DNA from: Hymenobacter perfusus
GTDB lineage: Bacteria; Bacteroidota; Bacteroidia; Cytophagales; Hymenobacteraceae
Direction of reading: 5' to 3'
DNA: 64,000 nt
NCBI RefSeq assembly: GCF_003944765.1
Contig: NZ_RWIU01000005.1
Location: forward strand, 124,001-188,000
The notes under the pieces were generated by a model. It did no database searches and was not told where the DNA came from. It worked only from the letters and a program-made list of their open reading frames with translations. Positions 1 through 7,334 of the stretch are shown here, in pieces (the first letter of the stretch is position 1; each line of letters begins with the position of its first letter). The position numbers were made by a program, and so were the translations under genes.

Positions 1-1
1 G

Positions 2-166
2 GCCCCGATGACGGAATGGCCCCTGATTAACGGCCAACCGTCCCCCGTATTCGCTTCAGCAGCCCAGGATGCCATCCGGAACTGGGTTCAGTCCCTGGCT
101 CCCACTGTCAAACCCAGTACCCAGCCGACAACCGCGCCGGAAATCAAGCAGGCGGCCCGTAACTAA
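2..166 (+). CDS. C-terminal end of an unidentified protein (partial)
   Basis: An open frame runs in from the window edge and stops with TAA at 164-166, giving 55 residues. The tail is rich in Pro, Thr and Gln, so it is probably a disordered C-terminus after a short folded segment containing AIRNWVQSLAP. A good hairpin terminator follows within 25 bases, which supports this being the real end of a plus-strand gene. I do not recognise the family. The segment faintly resembles the last helix of some cytochrome c-like domains, but no haem motif is visible, so no function is assigned. Confidence 0.5.
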   Translation, partial: APMTEWPLINGQPSPVFASAAQDAIRNWVQSLAPTVKPSTQPTTAPEIKQAARN

Positions 167-190
167 TGCCTGCCGTTCAGCCCGTAACTC

Positions 191-226
191 CGCGCCCCGC
201 AGCTTCCGTTGCGGGGCGCGCGTTTT
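191..226 (+). terminator. Intrinsic terminator after the partial gene
   Basis: A perfect 10-bp stem (191-200 with 211-220) and a 10-nt loop are followed by CGTTTT. It separates the preceding partial gene from the decarboxylase cluster. Confidence 0.7.
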
Positions 227-254
227 GATACCGGCCCGGGCCTGCGTAGTATTG
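224..254 (+). promoter_or_regulatory. Bacteroidota-type promoter for the decarboxylase cluster
   Basis: TTTG at 224-227, a 19-base spacer, then TAGTATTG at 247-254. This matches the Bacteroidota -33 TTTG / -7 TAnnTTTG pattern except for one base in the -7 box. Transcription would start near 261, about 25-40 bases before either candidate start codon of the next gene. The -33 box overlaps the terminator tail. Confidence 0.55.
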
Positions 255-299
255 CCAGTGAGGCCGCCTGGTATTGGGGGCATTATGGTATTGCTGCCG

Positions 300-653
300 A
301 TGACAACGTATGCTCCGGGCCTGCATATTCTGGCCACGTTTACTGCCCCGGCACCTTTGTTGCTGGATATGCCGGCCTGCCGGGCCTTTTTTGAAGCCCA
401 GGTAGCGGCCCGGGGCCTCACGGCGGTGGGCGCGGCCTACCACGCCTTCCCGGCCGGCGGCTTCACGGCCGTGGTAGCCCTCACCGAGTCGCACCTGAGC
501 ATTCACACCTGGCCCGAACACGGCCTGGCCACCTTCGACGTGTTCCTGAGCAACTTCCGCCGCGACAACGCCGACCGCGCCCGGGAGCTGTATGCGGCTA
601 CCCTGGCTTTCTTCGAGGCCACTGAGCAAAGCAAAACCGAAGTCCGCCGATGA
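300..653 (+). CDS. S-adenosylmethionine decarboxylase-like pyruvoyl protein (SpeD/SpeH family)
   Basis: 117 residues from ATG 300, which aligns best with the short class 1B AdoMetDC; an in-frame ATG at 285 would add five residues. The family hallmark LTESHLSIHTWPEHG is present at about 61-75. Glu63-Ser64 is the expected self-cleavage site that creates the pyruvoyl group, and His69 is the processing histidine. The odd point is residue 84: where family members have the catalytic Cys in an F-T-C-G context, this protein reads F-L-S-N, so Cys is replaced by Ser. Known members decarboxylate SAM to the aminopropyl donor for spermidine. Here the activity may be altered. First gene of a compact cluster with an aminopropyltransferase; its stop overlaps the next start (ATGA). 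Confidence 0.82.
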   Translation: MTTYAPGLHILATFTAPAPLLLDMPACRAFFEAQVAARGLTAVGAAYHAFPAGGFTAVVALTESHLSIHTWPEHGLATFDVFLSNFRRDNADRARELYAATLAFFEATEQSKTEVRR

Positions 654-1990
654 ATGTGCCCCCAAGCGTGGCCCCGGCGGCCGTGAAATGTCCCGACTGC
701 GGCCATGAGGTGCCGTACTACGATGCCGTACACAGCGCCTTTTTCGGGTGCCGCAAGTGCAACACGTTTTTTGAGTACCCCGAAACCGGCGCGCCCAAGA
801 AGCTGCGCAAGTTTAAAGATGTACCGCGCCAGAAACCCACGCTGGCGTTGGGCAGCACCGGCCAGCTGGAGGGCAATACCTACCGCGTAACGGGCTACAT
901 GTGGCGCTGCGAGGTCAAAAATGCCTCCTACCGCTGGGAAGAGTTTCAGCTACGCGAGGAAGCTACCGGCGCTTACCGGCAGTTGGCCGTGTTTCAGGGC
1001 CATTGGCTGCTGATTACGCCCACCGAGGAGCAGTACCGCGTGAGCCTGGGCGGCGTGGTGGAAGTACCGGAAACCGATTTTCGCCTCTATAACCGCTACT
1101 CGCCCCATATTCTATATGCCACTGGGGAGTTCGACTGGAACGTGCTGGCCGACGAAAGCCTGACGATTTCCGAGTATATCAGTCCGCCCCTGATGCTGGT
1201 GCGGGAGCGACAGAACAAGAAGCATAACCACTGGTTCAAGGCCCGCCACTTGGAGGCGCAGGAAGTGGCCGCGGCCTTCGGGCTGCCCCTGGAGCAGCTG
1301 CCATACCGCACCGGCGTGGGGGCCGCCCAGCCTGCCCCGGGCCAAAGCTACTGGCCCCAGCTCAGCACTTTTGCGCTGCTGATGGCCCTGCTGGTGGTAG
1401 TCACGCATCTGTACCTAATGCTGTGGGGCAATGAGCCGGTGTTTAACCGCGAGTTTGTGAGCGAGCCTACGGCCGTGCAGCCCGTCACCGATTCGCTGGG
1501 CAACCCGCTGCTGGCCACGCCGGCTGAGCGCACTGTGCTGGTGTCGCCTTCGTTCACGGTGCCCGGTACCGGGGCTCTCACCGTGAAGCTGTGGGCCGAT
1601 GTGAATAACAATTGGGTGGAACTGCCTTTTTCGCTGGTAAACGAGCAGACCGGCCAGCAGTTTGCCGCCACTGGCAGCATGGAATACTACGCCGGCGTGG
1701 AGCAGGGCGAGAGTTGGAGCGAAGGCACCCGCGACACCGAAAAGCTGCTGAGCAGCGTGCCGGCCGGCCAGTATCACCTCAACTTCTACCCCATCACCGA
1801 GCCCACCAGCCCCGCGCCCATTCAGTTTCGGGCCACGGTGGAAGCCCGCGCTACGGCCGGCTCCAACGCCGCCCTGGCCCTGGTGGTGGTGCTGCTCTAC
1901 CCCGGCATCCTGTACGCCCGCCGGGCCTTCCACGAAAGCAGCCGCTGGGAAAACAGTGACTTCAGCCCCTACGCTTCCTCCGACTCCTGA
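650..1990 (+). CDS. DUF4178 membrane protein with N-terminal zinc ribbon
   Basis: 446 residues. Cys14/Cys17 and Cys34/Cys37 form two CxxC knuckles of a probable zinc ribbon. Residues about 62-215 match the DUF4178 pattern, with repeated GxxxxxxGxxY and W-containing beta segments. A transmembrane helix at about 237-258 is followed by a roughly 150-residue beta-rich segment, probably outside the cytoplasm, then a second helix near 405-427 and a short polar tail. The start overlaps the decarboxylase stop by 4 bases, which implies translational coupling. Function is unknown. From memory, DUF4178 genes recur beside AdoMetDC, spermidine-synthase-like and DUF350 genes, and some of these sets are linked to PspA envelope-stress loci. 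A scaffold or sensor role is inference. Confidence 0.85.
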   Translation: MNVPPSVAPAAVKCPDCGHEVPYYDAVHSAFFGCRKCNTFFEYPETGAPKKLRKFKDVPRQKPTLALGSTGQLEGNTYRVTGYMWRCEVKNASYRWEEFQLREEATGAYRQLAVFQGHWLLITPTEEQYRVSLGGVVEVPETDFRLYNRYSPHILYATGEFDWNVLADESLTISEYISPPLMLVRERQNKKHNHWFKARHLEAQEVAAAFGLPLEQLPYRTGVGAAQPAPGQSYWPQLSTFALLMALLVVVTHLYLMLWGNEPVFNREFVSEPTAVQPVTDSLGNPLLATPAERTVLVSPSFTVPGTGALTVKLWADVNNNWVELPFSLVNEQTGQQFAATGSMEYYAGVEQGESWSEGTRDTEKLLSSVPAGQYHLNFYPITEPTSPAPIQFRATVEARATAGSNAALALVVVLLYPGILYARRAFHESSRWENSDFSPYASSDS

Positions 1991-2005
1991 TTTCCTTTGA
2001 CTGCT

Positions 2006-2197
2006 ATGGACTGGCTTCGTTCCCTCTGGAAAATCCGCTTTTACGCCCTGTTTGCCGTCCTCACTTATGGCGGCTTCGTGTGGGCAGGCCTCTCGGGTCT
2101 GCGCCTGCTCGGCGACGACAACGAACAGGAACCCAACCTCAACGGCACCGGCGGCTCCCACGGCCCTAGCGGCCGCGCCACATATTTTCACAAGTGA
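2006..2197 (+). CDS. Small single-pass membrane protein
   Basis: 63 residues from ATG 2006, 15 bases after the DUF4178 stop. One hydrophobic helix lies at about 13-33 (FYALFAVLTYGGFVWAGLSG), followed by an acidic then Gly/Ser-rich tail. No family recognised. Position and spacing place it in the same operon. It could be an accessory subunit of the membrane assembly. Confidence 0.6.
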   Translation: MDWLRSLWKIRFYALFAVLTYGGFVWAGLSGLRLLGDDNEQEPNLNGTGGSHGPSGRATYFHK

Positions 2198-2368
2198 GTT
2201 GTTGGTTGTGCGTTGCCAGTTGAACGTCATGCAGAGGCGGTGCCGAAGCATCTCGCGTGCTGATGTTTGCATGGTGCTGCAACGTCAGCACGCGAGATTC
2301 CTCGCTCCGCTCTGAATGACGTTTAACTGACCACCAAAAGCCAGCAACCAAAAACCAACAACTCCTAG
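2197..2368. repeat. Imperfect palindromic intergenic element, family A
   Basis: The core arms 2221-2263 and 2285-2327 are inverted copies carrying the GAAGCATCTCGCGTGCTGA motif. The imperfect complementarity extends outward into GTTGTTGG-type flanks. Related copies lie near 46545, 47697 and 57055. It lies inside the decarboxylase cluster, between the small membrane protein and DUF350. Confidence 0.75.
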
Positions 2369-2379
2369 CTTCTTCCCAT

Positions 2380-2595
2380 ATGGAATACCTCAACTTTAAG
2401 CTAATTGCCTCTTCCATCATCTACTCGGTGCTAGGCATTACCATTCTGGTAATCAGCTTCGTGGTGATTGAGAAGCTCACGCCCCGTATGCTCTGGAAGG
2501 AAATTATTGAGGAGCATAACACGGCGTTGGCCATTATGGCGGCGGCCTTTATGATTGCCGTGGCCCTGATTATCAGCTCCGCCATTCATGGATAG
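2380..2595 (+). CDS. DUF350 family membrane protein
   Basis: 71 residues with two transmembrane helices (about 9-31 and 48-69) joined by a short charged loop containing EIIEEHNTA. This is the DUF350 signature in a single-unit form; many relatives, such as E. coli YjfL, carry two units in about 130 residues. The family function is unknown. The gene overlaps the next one by 8 bases, so co-translation with the aminopropyltransferase is likely. In other bacteria DUF350 genes sit beside PspA-like and polyamine or glutathionylspermidine-type genes, which fits a membrane partner role here. Confidence 0.85.
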   Translation: MEYLNFKLIASSIIYSVLGITILVISFVVIEKLTPRMLWKEIIEEHNTALAIMAAAFMIAVALIISSAIHG

Positions 2596-4159
2596 AGTAC
2601 CCGTACGCCGGAAGCGGCAGTTGGCCCCCGGGCCGGCCACCGCCCCGACGGATTACCGCTCGGCGCTGCTGCTGGGCTCCGTGTTTGTTATTGCCACCTG
2701 CGGCCTGATCTACGAGCTGATTGCGGGCACCTTGGCCTCATACCTGCTCGGCGACTCGGTGATGCAGTTTTCCACCATCATTGGGGCCTACCTGTTCTCA
2801 ATGGGCATCGGTTCCTGGCTGTCACGCTACCTGGGCGGCTCGCTGCTACGGTGGTTTATCCGGCTCGAAATTCTGGTGGGGCTGGTGGGCGGCTTCTCGG
2901 CCCCGCTGCTGTTCGTGCTGTTCGAGTACGTGGTGTCATTCCGGATGATTCTGTACGCGCTGGTGGGCCTTACGGGCGTACTGGTGGGGCTGGAAATTCC
3001 GCTGCTGATGCGGATTCTGGAAAACCGCTTCGAGTTCAAGGACCTGGTTTCCCGCGTGTTCACTTTCGACTACATCGGGGCGCTGCTGGCCTCCTTGGTG
3101 TTCCCGCTGGTGCTGGTGCCACAGCTGGGCCTCATCCGGACGTCGCTGCTGTGCGGGGCGCTGAACGTGGTGGTAGCCGGCGTGGCGTTGTACCGCTTCC
3201 CCGAAACCCGGCCTTTCCGGCGCAGCCTTACCGGGGCGCTGGTGGCGTCTTTGCTGGCCCTGGGCGTGGGCTTCGGCTACGCCGAGCGCATCCAGACCTA
3301 CACCGAGGGCATGGCTTTCCAGGACCAGGTGATTTACTCCAAAAGCACCACCTACCAGCGGCTGGTGCTCACCAAAAATCAGCGGGAGCTGCGGCTGTTT
3401 CTCAACGGCAACCTGCAGTTCAGCTCCCTCGATGAGTACCGCTACCACGAGGCCCTGGTGCACCCGGCCATGCAGGCCCTGCCCCGGGCCCGGCAGGTGC
3501 TGGTGCTGGGCGGCGGCGACGGCCTAGCGGTGCGCGAGCTGCTGAAGTACCCGCAGCTGCAACGCATCCGGCTGGTGGACCTTGATGCGGGCATGACCCA
3601 GCTGTTTCAGCGCAACGAGATGCTGCTGGTTCTCAACCACCGCGCTTTACTCCACCCCAAAGTCCAGGTTATCAACGGCGACGCTTATCAGTGGATTCGT
3701 CAGGATACCAGCCGCTACGACTGTATCGTGGTGGATTTTCCCGACCCCGGCAACTACTCCATCGGCAAGCTGTACTCGGCGGCATTTTACCGGGCTTTGG
3801 AGCAGCGGCTGGCTCCCGGCGGCTGGGTGGTGGTGCAGAGCACTTCGCCCTACGTGGCGCGCCGCTCGTTCTGGTGCGTGGCTCACACCCTGCAGGCCGC
3901 CGGGTTCACCACTCTGCCCTACCACTGCTACGTGCCCTCGTTCGGGGAGTGGGGCTTTGTACTGGCCGGCCGCAACGCCCACTGGCGCCCCGATGCCGGC
4001 CCCCTGCCCGCCGGCCTGCGCTACGTGACGCCCGCCACCATCCGCGACATGCGCTTCTTCCCGCCCGACATGAGCGAAGTCCCCACCGACATCAATCAGC
4101 TCAACAACCAGGCCCTGGTCCGCTACTTCGAAGACGACTGGGGCCCGTACGTACACTGA
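2588..4159 (+). CDS. Membrane-fused aminopropyltransferase (spermidine synthase-like)
   Basis: 523 residues. The first 230 or so hold about seven transmembrane helices, and the rest is a cytosolic spermidine-synthase-type Rossmann domain. Visible SpeE-like features are TTYQ near the domain start, DEYRYHEALVHP, the nucleotide loop VLGGGDG, the acidic VDLD that binds the donor ribose, NGDAYQW and the catalytic-region VVDFPDPGNY. E. coli SpeE has no membrane part. The family moves an aminopropyl group from decarboxylated SAM to an amine. Here the acceptor is unknown and may be membrane-associated. The start overlaps the DUF350 stop. The donor could come from the decarboxylase two kilobases upstream if that enzyme is active. 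Confidence 0.85.
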   Translation: MDRVPVRRKRQLAPGPATAPTDYRSALLLGSVFVIATCGLIYELIAGTLASYLLGDSVMQFSTIIGAYLFSMGIGSWLSRYLGGSLLRWFIRLEILVGLVGGFSAPLLFVLFEYVVSFRMILYALVGLTGVLVGLEIPLLMRILENRFEFKDLVSRVFTFDYIGALLASLVFPLVLVPQLGLIRTSLLCGALNVVVAGVALYRFPETRPFRRSLTGALVASLLALGVGFGYAERIQTYTEGMAFQDQVIYSKSTTYQRLVLTKNQRELRLFLNGNLQFSSLDEYRYHEALVHPAMQALPRARQVLVLGGGDGLAVRELLKYPQLQRIRLVDLDAGMTQLFQRNEMLLVLNHRALLHPKVQVINGDAYQWIRQDTSRYDCIVVDFPDPGNYSIGKLYSAAFYRALEQRLAPGGWVVVQSTSPYVARRSFWCVAHTLQAAGFTTLPYHCYVPSFGEWGFVLAGRNAHWRPDAGPLPAGLRYVTPATIRDMRFFPPDMSEVPTDINQLNNQALVRYFEDDWGPYVH

Positions 4160-4291
4160 TTTCCCCGTTTTCGGCTGTTCGTTTTTGTAGGTAGTCGATA
4201 GTTTATCGGGCTCCGCAACCTGCTGCAGCCTCTAGACAAAACCAGAAGACTTCTTATCAACACAAACGAAAAACCACAGCCCACTAACGCA

Positions 4292-5935
4292 ATGTTCAGC
4301 CGCCGCCATTTCCTGCAGAAAACCGCCCTGGGCAGTGCGGGGCTGTTGCTGGCGCCGCTGGCAGGGCTACAGTCGTGCGCGCCGGGCACCGGGCGCAGCC
4401 ACATCAGAGGGAGTATGCACGGGGCCAACCACGCCACCGGCCATCTGCTGCGCGACCCGGCCCGGCTGCCCGCTCCCACCCGCACCGAAATAGTAGAGGT
4501 ATTGATTATAGGCGGCGGCGTGGCCGGCCTCACGGCCCGGCGCGAACTGGAGCGCCAGGGCCTGAAGCCGGAGCAGGTGCTGCTGGTGGAGCTGGACGAA
4601 CAGCCCGGCGGCAACTCCCGCGCCGGTCGTAACGAAGTATCAGCCTACCCCTGGGGGGCTCACTACCTGCCCGTCCCCGATGTGCGCAACCACGCGCTGC
4701 TCCGGTTCCTGCAGGAAGCAGGCGTAATTACCGGTTTCGATGCCACTTCCGGCCTGCCCATTTACAACGACTACCACCTCTGCCACGACCCCGAAGAGCG
4801 ACTGTTTCTGCACGGGCACTGGCAAAGCGGGCTAGTACCGGATCTGGGGGTGCCAAAGGAGGAGAAGGAGCAGATTGCCCGGTTTTTTCAACTAATTGAA
4901 GACCTGCGTCAAGCCCGGGGCCAAGACGGCCGCGACGCCTTCCGGATTCCGGTACAGGAGTCATCCCGAGATGAGCAGTTTCGGAATCTGGACGTGCAGA
5001 CGTTTGCCGCCTGGCTCGATGCCCATAGCTTTACCAGTCCTCATCTCCGTTGGTACTTGGACTACAGCTGCCGTGACGATTACGGAGCCCCGACTGCTCA
5101 GATATCGGCGTGGGCGGGCCTGCACTACTTTGCATCACGCAAGGGCCAAGCTCATAACGCCACGGCCTCCGACGTATTGACCTGGCCCGAAGGCAACGGT
5201 TTTCTGGTGGAACAGCTGCGGCGGCAGGCTTCTGCTCCCATTCGCCCCAACACCGTAGCCTACGCCCTGCACGACACGCCCACTGGTTTGGCAGTGGATT
5301 GCTTCGACGTGATAACCCGCCAGACAACACGCGTAGCAGCCCGCCGCGTTATCATGGCCACGCCTTTGTTCATTACTGAGCGACTGGTAGCCGGTTTGCC
5401 CCCGGCCGCCCAACGGCTGCTACCGTGTCACCGCGCCCCATGGGCCGTAGTGAATCTCACGGTAGCCGGCTTACCACAAGGTCCCGGTCAACCGCTCAGC
5501 TGGGACAATGTGCTGTACGGGACAGAATCAGTAGGCTATGTAAGTGCACGGCATCAAAGCCTGAGCCAGTCAGCCGCCGGGCCGCAGGTGATTACCTATT
5601 ATCTGCCCCTACCCGCCGCCGCCCCCGCCGCCCGCCGCCAAGCTTACCAAACCAGCTACGATGAGTGGGTCCGGCGCACATTGGCCGAACTGGAAACTGC
5701 TCACCCCGGGCTTACGCCTCTGGTGCAACGTGCCGATGTATGGGTGTGGGGCCACGGTATGGTGGCCCCTGTACCCGGCTTTGTGTGGGGCCCAGCCCGC
5801 GCCGCAGCTGCCCGCCCCTGGCAAAACAAACTATTTTTCGCCCATACTGATCTAAGCGGCATTTCTATATTTGAGGAAGGATTCTACCAAGGCTTACGCG
5901 CTGCCCAGCAGTTGTTGGCGGCCGAACCAGACTAA
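4292..5935 (+). CDS. Tat-exported FAD-dependent amine oxidoreductase-like lipoprotein
   Basis: 547 residues. The N-terminus has a twin-arginine motif SRRHFLQK at 3-10, a hydrophobic stretch and a lipobox LQSC with Cys29, which predicts export in folded form and lipid anchoring. An FAD-binding LIIGGGVAGL motif is at about 71-80 and an acidic ribose-binding residue follows in LVELDEQPGGNSRAG, the usual start of flavin amine oxidases and related enzymes. The C-terminal segment (GISIFEEGFYQGL) fits the second FAD contact. It lies 132 bases after the aminopropyltransferase. As the likely last gene of the cluster it might oxidise an amine product at the membrane; the substrate is inference. Confidence 0.8.
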   Translation: MFSRRHFLQKTALGSAGLLLAPLAGLQSCAPGTGRSHIRGSMHGANHATGHLLRDPARLPAPTRTEIVEVLIIGGGVAGLTARRELERQGLKPEQVLLVELDEQPGGNSRAGRNEVSAYPWGAHYLPVPDVRNHALLRFLQEAGVITGFDATSGLPIYNDYHLCHDPEERLFLHGHWQSGLVPDLGVPKEEKEQIARFFQLIEDLRQARGQDGRDAFRIPVQESSRDEQFRNLDVQTFAAWLDAHSFTSPHLRWYLDYSCRDDYGAPTAQISAWAGLHYFASRKGQAHNATASDVLTWPEGNGFLVEQLRRQASAPIRPNTVAYALHDTPTGLAVDCFDVITRQTTRVAARRVIMATPLFITERLVAGLPPAAQRLLPCHRAPWAVVNLTVAGLPQGPGQPLSWDNVLYGTESVGYVSARHQSLSQSAAGPQVITYYLPLPAAAPAARRQAYQTSYDEWVRRTLAELETAHPGLTPLVQRADVWVWGHGMVAPVPGFVWGPARAAAARPWQNKLFFAHTDLSGISIFEEGFYQGLRAAQQLLAAEPD

Positions 5936-5954
5936 ATGGCAGACTATCTTGCCC

Positions 5955-5994
5955 AATTACGAACATTTCGTATCATTACGAAATGTTCGTAATT
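5955..5994 (+). promoter_or_regulatory. Perfect 18-bp inverted repeat spanning a start codon
   Basis: AATTACGAACATTTCGTA at 5955-5972 and its exact complement at 5977-5994 are separated by TCAT. The ATG of the next gene (5983) lies in the right arm. It could be a terminator for the upstream cluster, although only a weak T-rich tail follows, or a protein operator, or an RNA hairpin hiding the start. Confidence 0.6.
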
Positions 5995-7281
5995 TCCTCT
6001 AAAAACATATTCGGAAATAGCCTTGCCTTGGCGCAGAGGGCTGGCTGCTGGATATTTGCGGGAATGTTATTGTTGCTGGCCTTTCCGCAGGCACAAGCGC
6101 AAAGCACCCTCAGCGGCGTTGTTCTCGACTCCGTGACGCGGCAGCCCCTGCCCTTCGGCACCGTGTTCCTGGCTAATACTACTCTGGGAGTTACTACCGA
6201 CGATGCCGGACGGTTTGCCTTTGCGCGGGTACCGGCTGGCACTTATGAAGTAGTGGCTTCCTACCTGGGCTATGCATTGCGGCGGCAGGTTATCACCCTG
6301 ACCAATGAGCCGCAGCAACTCACGTTCCGGCTGCCACCGAGTGCCAATACGCTGGGCGAAGTGGTGGTACGCCCCCACCCCAATAAGCCCGAAGATTACC
6401 AGAAATTTGCCAGCACATTTCTGGGGAGCACTACCTTTTCCCAGCAATGTCGCATCCGCAACCCCGAGGCTGTACGCGTGGAATACGACGCGGAAAAGAA
6501 CGAGCTGACGGCTACGTGTGCCGATTTCCTGACTGTGGAAAACCAGGCCCTGGGCTACCGCATCCGCTATTACGGTCTTGATTTTCGGCTGAATTTCGCC
6601 GAGGGCTGGATGTCGTTCTACGGCTCGCCGGTTTTTGAGCCGCTGAAAGCCCGCTCCGGCCGGCAACAGCAACGCTGGGCAGCCAACCGCAGTCGGGCGT
6701 ACAAAGGCTCATTACCGCACTTTTTGCGCAGCGTGTATGATAACGGAGTAGCCGAAGCCGGCTTCCGGGTGCAGCGGCTGCGGCGCGTGCCAAACCCCGC
6801 CCGTGCCCGCGCCGATAGTCTGCTGGCGCTTATGCGGGCCCAGGCTTTCTCCATCCGGGCACTCGATCCGGCCCGTTTCGACGATTCATTGGCCCACCTG
6901 ATCCGTGTGCCGCGCCAGCTGGAGTACCTGTTCTCCGCTCCGTTAGCCACTACCGATTTCAGCAACCGCCCGCCCGTCGCACCGGAGGTTCTACTGCAAT
7001 TCCCCGATTTACTGCTGGTATATTACGACCAGGAACTCGCCGACCCGGCATACGTAGCCTTCACGGCCCGTAACGCCACTCCCGATCAAACGCTGCCGGC
7101 GGGCCTTGATAAACAGGTATCGGTGTTACATCTACAACAGCCGCAGGTGCCGCTGCAAGCCAATGGCCAGCCCGCCAACCCGCTGGCTTTGTATACGGAA
7201 GGCTACTGGGGCTTTGAGAAAATGGGCGAGTTTCTGCCGGTTGATTACCTACCGCCTGCTCAGCCCTCACGTACGCGTTAG
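5983..7281 (+). CDS. Secreted protein with carboxypeptidase-regulatory-like domain
   Basis: 432 residues. A signal peptide ends near AQAQ at about 37-40. Residues about 41-125 form a CarboxypepD_reg-like beta sandwich (GVVLDSVTRQPLPFGTVFLAN, then GVTTDDAGRFAFARVPAGTYEV). The remaining 300 residues are unrecognised, Arg-rich and probably a surface or periplasmic domain common in Cytophagales. This front end often occurs on outer-membrane and TonB-linked proteins. The annotated ATG sits inside a perfect hairpin; alternative non-ATG starts just downstream are possible, since the next ATG (6064) would truncate the signal peptide. Confidence 0.7.
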   Translation: MFVISSKNIFGNSLALAQRAGCWIFAGMLLLLAFPQAQAQSTLSGVVLDSVTRQPLPFGTVFLANTTLGVTTDDAGRFAFARVPAGTYEVVASYLGYALRRQVITLTNEPQQLTFRLPPSANTLGEVVVRPHPNKPEDYQKFASTFLGSTTFSQQCRIRNPEAVRVEYDAEKNELTATCADFLTVENQALGYRIRYYGLDFRLNFAEGWMSFYGSPVFEPLKARSGRQQQRWAANRSRAYKGSLPHFLRSVYDNGVAEAGFRVQRLRRVPNPARARADSLLALMRAQAFSIRALDPARFDDSLAHLIRVPRQLEYLFSAPLATTDFSNRPPVAPEVLLQFPDLLLVYYDQELADPAYVAFTARNATPDQTLPAGLDKQVSVLHLQQPQVPLQANGQPANPLALYTEGYWGFEKMGEFLPVDYLPPAQPSRTR

Positions 7282-7283
7282 CC

Positions 7284-7308
7284 CGCCCGAAACTGCTACT
7301 TTCGGGCG
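7284..7308 (+). terminator. Hairpin after the regulatory-domain protein
   Basis: CGCCCGAAA at 7284-7292 pairs with TTTCGGGCG at 7300-7308 around a 7-nt loop. No T-run follows, so termination efficiency is uncertain. Confidence 0.45.
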
Positions 7309-7334
7309 TAGTCAAGCTGCTTGCCTCTCACCGT

